Positions 1 to 5,282 of a DNA stretch of 5,282 nucleotides are shown in pieces. Position 1 is the first letter of the stretch, and each line of letters begins with the position of its first letter. The translations under genes were made by a program, and so were the position numbers. A model generated the notes under the pieces. It did not search any database, had not been told where the DNA came from, and worked only from the letters and a program-made list of their open reading frames with translations. Origin of the DNA: an uncultured Veillonella sp. (GTDB lineage: Bacteria > Bacillota > Negativicutes > Veillonellales > Veillonellaceae); assembly GCA_900766125.1 (NCBI GenBank), contig CAAFUD010000064.1, positions 1 through 5,282 on the forward strand. Direction: 5' to 3'.

Positions 1-2
1 CT

Positions 3-104
3 GGCGGTGGTAACGGTATAGGTGTTGGCACTGGTAATGGTGATGGTCAAGGTCAGGGGAATGGTAACGGTGACGGCCCTGGTAAAGGTGATGGTCATGG
101 TACG
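3..104 (+). repeat. Degenerate 6-base tandem repeat coding for the TonB Gly-X linker
   Basis: About 16 degenerate copies of a six-base unit of the form GGT-NNN run in frame with the TonB gene and continue past the left edge. The first codon of each unit is nearly always GGT (GGC or GGG in a few), and the second varies (AAT, GAT, CAA, AAC, AAA, CAT). At protein level this is a flexible glycine-rich spacer, in the place where the classical E. coli TonB has its Pro-rich, periplasm-spanning segment. Repeats of this kind can change copy number by slippage, which would alter linker length without a frameshift because the unit is six bases. Confidence 0.8.
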
Positions 105-404
105 GTGAAAGCTGCCTGTGATACGGAGGGATTCCGTGTAAGAGTGCAAAATAATGCACAAATGCCTTCAATGGCTTTAAAAAGAAAGTTACAAGGTGAT
201 GTAACTGTACAAGTTACATTAGATACAAATGGCAACCTTATTGGTCAAAGTATTAGATCGTCTACAAATGAAATCTTTAATGATGCGGCTATGTCTGCAG
301 TAGTAGCGGCAACACCATATCAAAATCCAACTGGAGCAGATATTGATGTCAATGTACCAGTTGAGTTTAGAGGTCATGAATCATCTGATGATGAAGATGA
401 ATAG
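3..404 (+). CDS. tonB: Energy transducer TonB, C-terminal part (5' end outside window)
   Basis: The reading frame is open from the left edge, so the true start lies upstream; the GTG at 105 is internal and not the start. 133 residues are visible. Residues 1-34 are a Gly-X linker in which nearly every second residue is glycine, alternating with N, D, Q, K, T and H. Residues about 43-123 look like a TonB C-terminal domain: GDVTVQVTLDTNGNLIG is the typical G-x-V-x-V-x-hydrophobic-x-x-D/N-G pattern, followed by an S-S segment, a DAAMSAVVAATP helix and a closing NVPVEF strand. The protein ends in an acidic tail (ESSDDEDE). TonB is anchored in the inner membrane and passes proton-motive-force energy from ExbB/ExbD to outer-membrane receptors; the N-terminal membrane anchor is not visible. 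Its position before haem-degradation genes suggests it serves haem or iron uptake (inference). The family call is firm; the substrate specificity is not. Confidence 0.88.
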   Translation, partial: GGGNGIGVGTGNGDGQGQGNGNGDGPGKGDGHGTVKAACDTEGFRVRVQNNAQMPSMALKRKLQGDVTVQVTLDTNGNLIGQSIRSSTNEIFNDAAMSAVVAATPYQNPTGADIDVNVPVEFRGHESSDDEDE

Positions 405-449
405 AAGTAGCGATGTGAGAGACCTATCGATGAATTAAAGGAGATAATT

Positions 450-968
450 ATGAAATCCATTATTTTATATTCATCCCTCACGGGAAATACTAAAAGCGTA
501 GCGGAAGCAATGGCTTCCGTCATGCCTGAAGGTACGCCTTGCGTTCCTGTAAAAGAGGCGCCTGAGAATTTAGGAGATTATGATACAGTGTTCGTAGGCT
601 TCTGGGTAGATCGCGGTACAGCGAATAAAGAGGCTGCCAAATTGATTGAAACCTTAACAAATCCTAATGTCGTATTCTTTGCTACCTTAGGCATGTATGC
701 AGATTCTGATCATGCTCGTGAAAGTATTGAAAAAGCATCTGAATTATTACAAAATAAGGAATCCCTTGTAGATGGCTTCGTATGCCAAGGTAAAATTGAT
801 CCAAAAGTCATCGAAATGATGTATAAAATGTTCCCACCTGGATCTGCTCATGGTCAAAGCCCTGAACGCGATGCCTTACATAAAGAGGCTGAAACGCATC
901 CAGACGAACAAGACTTTGCAAATGCAAAAGAATTTACGAAATCTGTACTTGCAAAGTTGCAAGCCTAA
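450..968 (+). CDS. Flavodoxin family protein (HmuF/BilS-like), haem-operon associated
   Basis: A 172-residue protein of usual flavodoxin size. The N-terminus has a first beta strand (KSIILYSS) running into the FMN-phosphate loop SLTGNTKSVAEA (residues 9-20), matching the S/T-x-T-G-N-T signature. A second conserved block, VGFWVDRGTANKEA (49-62), and a third, FFATLGMYADSDHA (76-89), are typical of the Flavodoxin_3 group rather than of short electron-carrier flavodoxins. The start is set by AAAGGAG at 437-443, six bases before the ATG. It lies 45 bases after tonB and 19 bases before hutW, so the three are probably co-transcribed. In Fusobacterium nucleatum a flavodoxin-superfamily protein (HmuF) encoded with the anaerobilin synthase is reported to act in haem trafficking and reductive anaerobilin breakdown; BilS, of the bilirubin reductase system, is a related type. 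By context this one probably binds haem, reduces anaerobilin or supplies electrons to HutW. The family is sure; the exact role is inferred. Confidence 0.85.
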   Translation: MKSIILYSSLTGNTKSVAEAMASVMPEGTPCVPVKEAPENLGDYDTVFVGFWVDRGTANKEAAKLIETLTNPNVVFFATLGMYADSDHARESIEKASELLQNKESLVDGFVCQGKIDPKVIEMMYKMFPPGSAHGQSPERDALHKEAETHPDEQDFANAKEFTKSVLAKLQA

Positions 969-972
969 ACTG

Positions 973-980
973 AAAGGGGA
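973..980 (+). promoter_or_regulatory. Ribosome binding site that fixes the hutW start at 988
   Basis: AAAGGGGA ends seven bases before the ATG at 988, with a second purine-rich patch (GGAG, 983-986) directly before the start codon. This favours 988 over the in-frame ATG at 850, which would overlap the flavodoxin gene by 119 bases and add 46 residues (MVKALNAMPYIKRLKRIQ...) of low-complexity basic sequence unlike the enzyme family. Confidence 0.75.
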
Positions 981-987
981 TTGGAGT

Positions 988-2628
988 ATGAGTTTAGCAA
1001 GTTTCTTTGAATCCATTCCGGAGAAACAACGCAATCTACAATTAGGTTTAGAATGCGATAATCCGATGAGTGGTGCATTCCCTCATAAACGGGTTGTTCA
1101 TGCAGGGCTAAATGGCACCTTAGTTTCGCCAAAGGAAACACAAGCCGTTTGGGATACCTTAATGAATGGCACACCGAAAAAGGGTGAAATGCAATGCGCC
1201 TATATTCACATTCCGTTTTGTAAGACTAAATGCACATATTGTGGCTTCTTCCAAAACGGTACGAGTCAAAACGTAGAGGACCAATATATTGATGGTCTTG
1301 TTAGCGAGTTAAAACTAGCTAGTGAGCGTCCAAGATTAAAAGATGGTTTGATTCATGCTGTATTTATCGGCGGAGGCACACCAACATCGTTATCTCCAGC
1401 AAACTCTGAACGATTGCTAAAAGCAATTAAAGAATATTTGCCACTAGCTAACGATTACGAGCTTACCTTAGAAGGCCGTATTCACGATTTGATTCCTGAA
1501 AATCTCGATGTTTGGATGGCAAACGGCGTAAACCGCATGTCTATTGGTGTACAATCTTTCAACACAGAAGTTCGTCAAATGGTAGGCCGTCTAGATACGA
1601 AAGAAACCGTATTAGAACGGTTGGCTACGTTGAAAGCCTATGGTCAATGTTCTGTTGTTATCGACTTAATCTATGGTTTGCCTGGTCAAACTATGGAGGT
1701 TTGGGAACAAGATTTAGCTGATTTAGTAAGCTCTGGCGTAGATGGTGCTGACCTCTATCAATTAAATGTATTTGACGGCAGTGATCTTAATAAAGATATT
1801 GCAAACGGTAAGGTGCCAGCTGCTGCGACAACGGCTATGCAAGGGGATATGTTCGAATTTGGTCGCAAGTACCTTGATGAGCGCTCCTATCGCCGATTGA
1901 GCGCAGCTCACTGGAGTGCTAATAATCGTGAACGTAGCTTGTATAATATCTTGGCTAAAGCGGGCGTGCCTATGTTCCCATTTGGTAGCGGTGCCGGTGG
2001 TAATGTGGATGGGTACGGCATGATGTTACATCGTGCATTAAAGCCATACGAAGATATGGTTAGTCGCGGTGAAAAACCATTCATGGCACTTATGAAACAA
2101 AGTGAGTTACAACCTGTCGTAAATCAAGTGGTAAGCCAACTTGAACAAGGGTTCCTCAATATTATTAGTTTGGTAACACTAGATCCAAGACTAGAAGAAT
2201 TAAACTGGCTCTATAAATTATGGGAAGAACGTGGTCTTGTAGCTTACAATGGTTTACTTTATAAATTGACTGCAGCTGGTGAATTCTGGACGGTAAATCT
2301 TACACAAAGTACCTTGGAGGCTGTGGAGTATATCATGACTGGTAAAAACTCCTTCGCTATGGAAGCGGTGGCCGCCCAAGATACGAAAACAACGTCTAAA
2401 GATAATCCTAACCAAGAGGTACGTGGTATTGGTCAAGGTAAAGCTAATATTTCCGTACCAACAGATGAAGATTCTGAAGCACAACGCAAGGAAGTCCTTA
2501 TCGCTAAGGCAAAAGCAGAAATTGCGAAAAGTGGTGCATCTGGTGAGTCAGCAGAGCGAATGGTACAGGCTATGTACAATTTGAGTGCTGATGAAATTGA
2601 ATATATGATGGAACGTATGATGTCTTAA
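988..2628 (+). CDS. hutW: Haem-degrading radical SAM methyltransferase HutW/ChuW (anaerobilin synthase)
   Basis: A 546-residue enzyme of the HemN/HemW-like radical SAM superfamily. The cluster motif is HIPFCKTKCTYCGFF (74-88); C78, C82 and C85 form the CX3CX2C set that binds a [4Fe-4S] cluster. GGGTPTSL (128-135) is the glycine-rich SAM-binding motif, MSIGVQSF (184-191) and IDLIYGLPGQT (225-235) are HemN-type blocks, and YQLNVF (257-262) and FGSGAGG (332-338) fit the ChuW/HutW subgroup. These enzymes open haem without oxygen in a SAM-dependent methylation, yielding the linear tetrapyrrole anaerobilin and free iron, in the cytoplasm. Coupling to tonB and a flavodoxin supports this over coproporphyrinogen dehydrogenase (HemN). 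The catalytic part ends near residue 455; about 85 further residues form a polar, Thr/Asn/Lys-rich linker and a helical end rich in Ala, Glu and Met, longer than the roughly 445-residue E. coli ChuW. No frameshift or missing motif is seen. Confidence 0.9.
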   Translation: MSLASFFESIPEKQRNLQLGLECDNPMSGAFPHKRVVHAGLNGTLVSPKETQAVWDTLMNGTPKKGEMQCAYIHIPFCKTKCTYCGFFQNGTSQNVEDQYIDGLVSELKLASERPRLKDGLIHAVFIGGGTPTSLSPANSERLLKAIKEYLPLANDYELTLEGRIHDLIPENLDVWMANGVNRMSIGVQSFNTEVRQMVGRLDTKETVLERLATLKAYGQCSVVIDLIYGLPGQTMEVWEQDLADLVSSGVDGADLYQLNVFDGSDLNKDIANGKVPAAATTAMQGDMFEFGRKYLDERSYRRLSAAHWSANNRERSLYNILAKAGVPMFPFGSGAGGNVDGYGMMLHRALKPYEDMVSRGEKPFMALMKQSELQPVVNQVVSQLEQGFLNIISLVTLDPRLEELNWLYKLWEERGLVAYNGLLYKLTAAGEFWTVNLTQSTLEAVEYIMTGKNSFAMEAVAAQDTKTTSKDNPNQEVRGIGQGKANISVPTDEDSEAQRKEVLIAKAKAEIAKSGASGESAERMVQAMYNLSADEIEYMMERMMS

Positions 2629-2838
2629 CCTGTTATATTACACCTTATATCTAACAACCTTTCTCACACACAACATATACTAAATAAGACAAACTACGTG
2701 ACATACAGTACAATGTACTACAAAGTAGCCCCAGACCATGGTCTGGGGTTTACTTTTTATAAGGTGAAAGGTATTCTGTAACTATAAGAAGTAATATTGT
2801 TGTATGAATAGTTATGTTTTCGGAGTTAGGAGATTAGT
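2629..2838. other. Intergenic region between hutW and the PfkB kinase gene
   Basis: These 210 bases hold the hutW 3' untranslated region, a small inverted repeat (AGTAC-AAT-GTACT, 2707-2719), the terminator, and an 80-base leader before the kinase gene. The leader must carry the promoter of the kinase-potassium channel unit if the terminator is efficient. TATAAG (2783-2788) and TAATAT (2792-2797) are -10-like, but neither has a recognisable TTGACA-like box at 16-18 bases, so no promoter is called. A 12-codon ORF (2804-2842) overlaps the kinase start by ATGA; it has no good ribosome binding site. Confidence 0.6.
2722..2758 (+). terminator. Strong intrinsic terminator of the tonB-flavodoxin-hutW unit
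   Basis: The perfect palindrome CCCCAGACCA/TGGTCTGGGG occupies 2729-2748. The pairing extends outward with AAAGTA (2722-2727) against TACTTT (2751-2756) across a G/TT mismatch, giving a stem of about 15 pairs with a tiny loop. It ends in a run of five T (2754-2758) on the + strand. Read from the other strand the distal side has no T run, so it should stop + strand transcription only, consistent with all genes pointing that way. It lies 93 bases after the hutW stop, leaving an AT/pyrimidine-rich 3' untranslated region. Confidence 0.9.
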
Positions 2839-3855
2839 ATGAGTACATTTCCTCAAAAACATATAGATATTGTTGGCATAGGTGCCAGTACATTAGATCG
2901 ATTTATCGTCGTCGATCATTATCCTACAGGCCGTGAGGTACAACAAGTCGTATCGTCTACTACAGATGGTGGTGGGCCAGTGGCTACAGCGCTAGCGGTG
3001 GCAGGAAAATATGGTGCCCGTACCGCTATGATTGATAGCATTGGTGATGATATGGTAGGTCGTCATATATTAGATGATTTTGAAAAATACAATGTTAATA
3101 CAGAGGCAATTCAAGTTGAACGCGGTGCTAACAGTGGTGTGGCAACGATCCTCGTAAAACAGAGTACTGGTGAGCGTGCTGTATTTTTTGAACGGTCTAC
3201 TGCAACAGAGCCTGAGTTTTTAGAGGCCCATAAACAGCTCATAGAATCTGCCAATATTTTGCATATCAATGGTCGACATCGGCAGCTCATGCATTCTACT
3301 ATGGCTGTTGCAAAAGAGGTAGGCACTATCATTTCTTTAGATGGTGGTGCTCAACGCTACGACGAAGAGATGAAACCGATTACAGAGGCGAGTCATATCG
3401 TTATTGTGGCTCGTGATTATGCTGAAAAATATACGGGCACAACTAATCTAGAAGATGCTTGTCGTATCATTCATGAACGAGGTGCATGTATTGCAGGTGT
3501 TACAGATGGTGCTAATGGCAGTTATTTTGTATGGCCTGATGGAACATTTTATCGATGTGAACCATTTACTCAAGCTACCGTAGTAGATACAACGGGGGCT
3601 GGGGATAGCTTCCATGGGGCTTTTTTAGCTAATTTAGTGCATACGATTAATCATATGATGGGGCAAGACACAACTTCGACGACTAAGCATGACCGTGCAT
3701 CTATACATGCTGTAGAGTTGCTAAAAGCTTGTGCGCATTCCGATTTAGAGAAGGCTGCTATTTTTGCATCTGCAGTAGCTTCTTTAAATACACAAGGCAT
3801 AGGCGGGCGCAGTCCACTACCAACGTTAAAGTCAGTGCAGGAACTAATAGGATAG
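2839..3855 (+). CDS. PfkB/ribokinase-family carbohydrate kinase, substrate unknown
   Basis: A 338-residue cytoplasmic kinase that should transfer phosphate from ATP to a sugar or related alcohol. The N-terminal strand IDIVGIGASTLDRFIVVD (9-26) carries the usual substrate-side Asp. DGGGPVATALAVAGKYGA (43-60) is the first PfkB signature, and DTTGAGDSFHGAFL (250-263) is the second, with the anion-hole GAGD and the catalytic base D256. TDGANGSYF (222-230) fits the ATP-site strand. The GGGP-x-ATA form of the first signature resembles the YihV-like (sulfofructose kinase) and ketohexokinase side of the family more than ribokinase or fructokinase, but that does not fix the substrate. Between the catalytic helix and the C-terminal helix (about 270-300) is an insertion containing QDTTSTTKHDRAS, longer than in typical members. 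AGGAG at 2828-2832, six bases before ATG, supports the start. It probably heads an operon with the potassium channel gene. Confidence 0.88.
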   Translation: MSTFPQKHIDIVGIGASTLDRFIVVDHYPTGREVQQVVSSTTDGGGPVATALAVAGKYGARTAMIDSIGDDMVGRHILDDFEKYNVNTEAIQVERGANSGVATILVKQSTGERAVFFERSTATEPEFLEAHKQLIESANILHINGRHRQLMHSTMAVAKEVGTIISLDGGAQRYDEEMKPITEASHIVIVARDYAEKYTGTTNLEDACRIIHERGACIAGVTDGANGSYFVWPDGTFYRCEPFTQATVVDTTGAGDSFHGAFLANLVHTINHMMGQDTTSTTKHDRASIHAVELLKACAHSDLEKAAIFASAVASLNTQGIGGRSPLPTLKSVQELIG

Positions 3856-3857
3856 GA
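3854..3857 (+). promoter_or_regulatory. Weak ribosome binding site of ktrB overlapping the kinase stop codon
   Basis: AGGA shares two bases with the TAG stop of the upstream kinase and sits eight bases before the ktrB ATG. It is weaker than the sites of the other genes here, which have five to seven matching bases. The arrangement suggests ribosomes finishing the kinase re-initiate on ktrB. Confidence 0.5.
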
Positions 3858-3865
3858 CTATAGTT

Positions 3866-5227
3866 ATGTGGAAAAATACTTCAAAAAATCAAGTTCAGCA
3901 ATATATGCAACAAAATCCTTATCGCCTATTAGCCCTTAGCTTTTTTGCTACCATGACTATAGGGACGATATTACTCATGTTGCCCATATCACATGCTCAA
4001 GGCCTTAGTACAACGCTTGTAGATGCAGCTTTTACCGCAGTATCTTGTGTTTCTGTAACAGGATTGTCAACAGTAGATACCTATCATCATTGGTCCTTGT
4101 TTGGCAAAATTATCATGGTAATCCTTATCCAATTAGGTGGTTTAGGGATTGTTTCTTTTACCACCATTATTGCTCTAGTATTAGGGCGACGGGTAGGTCT
4201 GAAAAATCGCGTGCTTTTGTCAGAGGATGTAGGGCAAGATGGTATGAAAGGGCTTTTACACATTACGAAGAAGCTAACCATTTATACCTTTTGTGTCGAA
4301 ATAATTGGTGGTATTATCTATACCATTCAGCTATATCCCTATATTGGGGATGTTGCTTTATATACGGGGATTATGCAATCTATTTCCAGCTTTTGTAATG
4401 CAGGATTTATATTCTTTGATAATGATTTACCTTATGCTATGGTGGGTGATGTATTATTTAATATGAATACAATGGCCCTTATTGTAATAGGTGGTTTTGG
4501 TTATCTTGCAACTTTTGATATTTGGTCGCATCGCAAGCTACGACGCTTTGTAGATTTAAAACTACATACCAAAATAATGTTAGTTGGTACAACGGCGCTC
4601 ATCCTTTTAGGGACGATTATTTTCTTAGGGGTTGAGTGGGCGAATCCCAAAACGTTTGGCCCTTTACCTATATGGAACAAGGTCATGGCATCTCTGTTTC
4701 AATCGATTACACCTCGTACAGCGGGGATTGCAACTGTAGATTATAATGATTTACATCCAATTACACTGTTTATTACCATCATTTTTATGTTTATTGGGGC
4801 AGGTCCTAACTCTACAGGGGGCGGTGTTAAGATTAGTACTATTGCCGTCGCTTTTCTAGCATCGCGTACATTATTTAATAACCGTCCTGATACAGAGGTT
4901 TTTGAACGTCGTATTTCGTTGGTTACTGTACTTAAGGCAAATGGGATAATCTTTTTATCTATCCTTCTTGTTTTACTTGCTACTTGTTATTTGGCTTGGG
5001 ATGAGCCATATGACTTTATTCGACTGCTTTTTGAGGTAACTTCTGCCTTTGGGACCGTAGGTCTTACAACGGGTATTACACCTGATTTATCTGAAAGTAG
5101 TAAATGGGTGTTGATGCTTGTTATGTTTGCGGGGCGTGTAGGGGTTATGACTGTTATTGGTACATGGGCGCTAAGAACGGCACCGACTAAACCAATTAGC
5201 TATGCAGAAGAGCGTGTATTGTTATAA
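3866..5227 (+). CDS. ktrB: Potassium uptake channel subunit of the TrkH/KtrB family
   Basis: A 453-residue integral inner-membrane protein, the usual size for KtrB. The four repeats of the TrkH/KtrB/HKT superfamily can be seen through their pore loops: SCVSVTGLSTVD (60-71), SISSFCNAGF (172-181), QSITPRTAGIAT (279-290) and EVTSAFGTVGLTTG (390-403). Each has the single conserved filter glycine (G66, G180, G287, G398). GAGPNSTGGGVKIST (311-325) is the conserved block that leads into the broken helix acting as the intramembrane gating loop. Near the end, MFAGRVGVMTV (420-430) holds the Arg-containing final helix. KtrB imports K+, often with Na+ dependence, and needs a cytoplasmic RCK-domain partner (KtrA/TrkA); the gene starting at 5262 is the obvious candidate. 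The ATG is 10 bases after the kinase stop, with only a weak AGGA (3854-3857) overlapping that stop, suggesting translation coupled to the kinase. KtrB fits better than TrkH, which is usually about 480 residues, but the distinction is not certain. Confidence 0.92.
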   Translation: MWKNTSKNQVQQYMQQNPYRLLALSFFATMTIGTILLMLPISHAQGLSTTLVDAAFTAVSCVSVTGLSTVDTYHHWSLFGKIIMVILIQLGGLGIVSFTTIIALVLGRRVGLKNRVLLSEDVGQDGMKGLLHITKKLTIYTFCVEIIGGIIYTIQLYPYIGDVALYTGIMQSISSFCNAGFIFFDNDLPYAMVGDVLFNMNTMALIVIGGFGYLATFDIWSHRKLRRFVDLKLHTKIMLVGTTALILLGTIIFLGVEWANPKTFGPLPIWNKVMASLFQSITPRTAGIATVDYNDLHPITLFITIIFMFIGAGPNSTGGGVKISTIAVAFLASRTLFNNRPDTEVFERRISLVTVLKANGIIFLSILLVLLATCYLAWDEPYDFIRLLFEVTSAFGTVGLTTGITPDLSESSKWVLMLVMFAGRVGVMTVIGTWALRTAPTKPISYAEERVLL

Positions 5228-5261
5228 AAATAGATTAGATTGAATATAAAAGGGAGCATAT

Positions 5262-5282
5262 ATGAAACATAAAACGATAGCA
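5262..5282 (+). CDS. Start of next gene, probably KtrA/TrkA potassium channel regulator (3' end outside window)
   Basis: Seven codons are visible (MKHKTIA) after a strong AGGGAG at 5251-5256, five bases before the ATG and 34 bases after the ktrB stop. A short basic start going into a hydrophobic strand fits the first strand of a Rossmann fold, as in KtrA/TrkA RCK proteins, which bind nucleotides and gate KtrB. Position after ktrB is the main argument; the sequence alone is too short to identify the gene. Confidence 0.6.

Noticed and set aside
105..107. GTG at 105 as the start of a 99-residue protein
   Set aside because: The same frame is open upstream to the window edge and encodes a Gly-X linker continuous with the TonB domain; no ribosome binding site precedes the GTG.
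405..449. A terminator or promoter between tonB and the flavodoxin gene
   Set aside because: Only a short CGAT/ATCG pairing is present, with no GC-rich stem or T run and no -35/-10 pair; the gap is filled mostly by the ribosome binding site.
850..987. A 46-codon in-frame upstream extension of hutW starting at ATG 850, overlapping the flavodoxin gene
   Set aside because: There is no ribosome binding site before 850, the added residues are basic and unlike the family, and a strong site sits just before ATG 988.
965..1174. Minus-strand ORFs at 965-1174, 2254-2484, 3111-3332, 4087-4281 and 4501-4686
   Set aside because: All lie inside well-supported + strand genes, have no recognisable motifs and no good ribosome binding sites; they are shadows.
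2729..2748. The perfect 20-base palindrome as an operator or protein-binding site (for example a Fur-type box)
   Set aside because: It is GC-rich, does not resemble an AT-rich Fur box, and is followed by a T run with outer pairing, so an intrinsic terminator explains it fully.
4045..4398. A 117-residue + strand ORF inside ktrB in another frame, and a similar 69-residue one at 1512-1721
   Set aside because: Both lie inside conserved coding sequence of ktrB and hutW, have compositions typical of out-of-frame reads (many W, C, Y, R) and show no domain.

Overview
This window looks like a chromosomal segment from a diderm, anaerobic, fairly AT-rich Firmicute. A Negativicute such as Veillonella is the best guess. 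The inference rests on three things: a TonB protein (which implies an outer membrane), strong Shine-Dalgarno sites of Firmicute type (AAAGGAG, AGGAG, AGGGAG), and an oxygen-independent haem-degradation enzyme. This is a judgement from protein content, not a database match. All genes read on the + strand and I see no mobile element, CRISPR array, tRNA or rRNA.

Region 1 (1-2760) is the end of a haem acquisition and use operon. It begins with the C-terminal part of a TonB-type energy transducer, entered inside a Gly-X repeat linker. A 172-residue flavodoxin of the Flavodoxin_3 / HmuF / BilS type follows. The third gene is a radical SAM enzyme of the ChuW/HutW/HmuW group (anaerobilin synthase), which opens the haem ring without oxygen. 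Gaps between these genes are 45 and 19 bases with good ribosome binding sites and no terminator, so one transcript is likely. TonB would energise haem uptake across the outer membrane, HutW would break down haem and release iron, and the flavodoxin would handle haem or reduce HutW or its product. The unit closes with a strong intrinsic terminator built on a perfect 20-base palindrome.

Region 2 (2761-5282) holds a second probable transcription unit: a PfkB/ribokinase-family sugar kinase of unknown substrate, a KtrB/TrkH-type potassium channel subunit starting 10 bases after the kinase stop, and the first seven codons of a further gene with its own strong ribosome binding site. By position that gene is probably the KtrA/TrkA regulatory subunit, but too little is visible to prove it. 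I could not recognise a convincing sigma-70 promoter in the 80 bases between the terminator and the kinase.

Most of the window is recognisable biology. The less ordinary points are the roughly 85-residue C-terminal extension on HutW, the HutW-flavodoxin pairing in a TonB operon, an insertion after the kinase's catalytic motif, and the kinase-potassium channel coupling.
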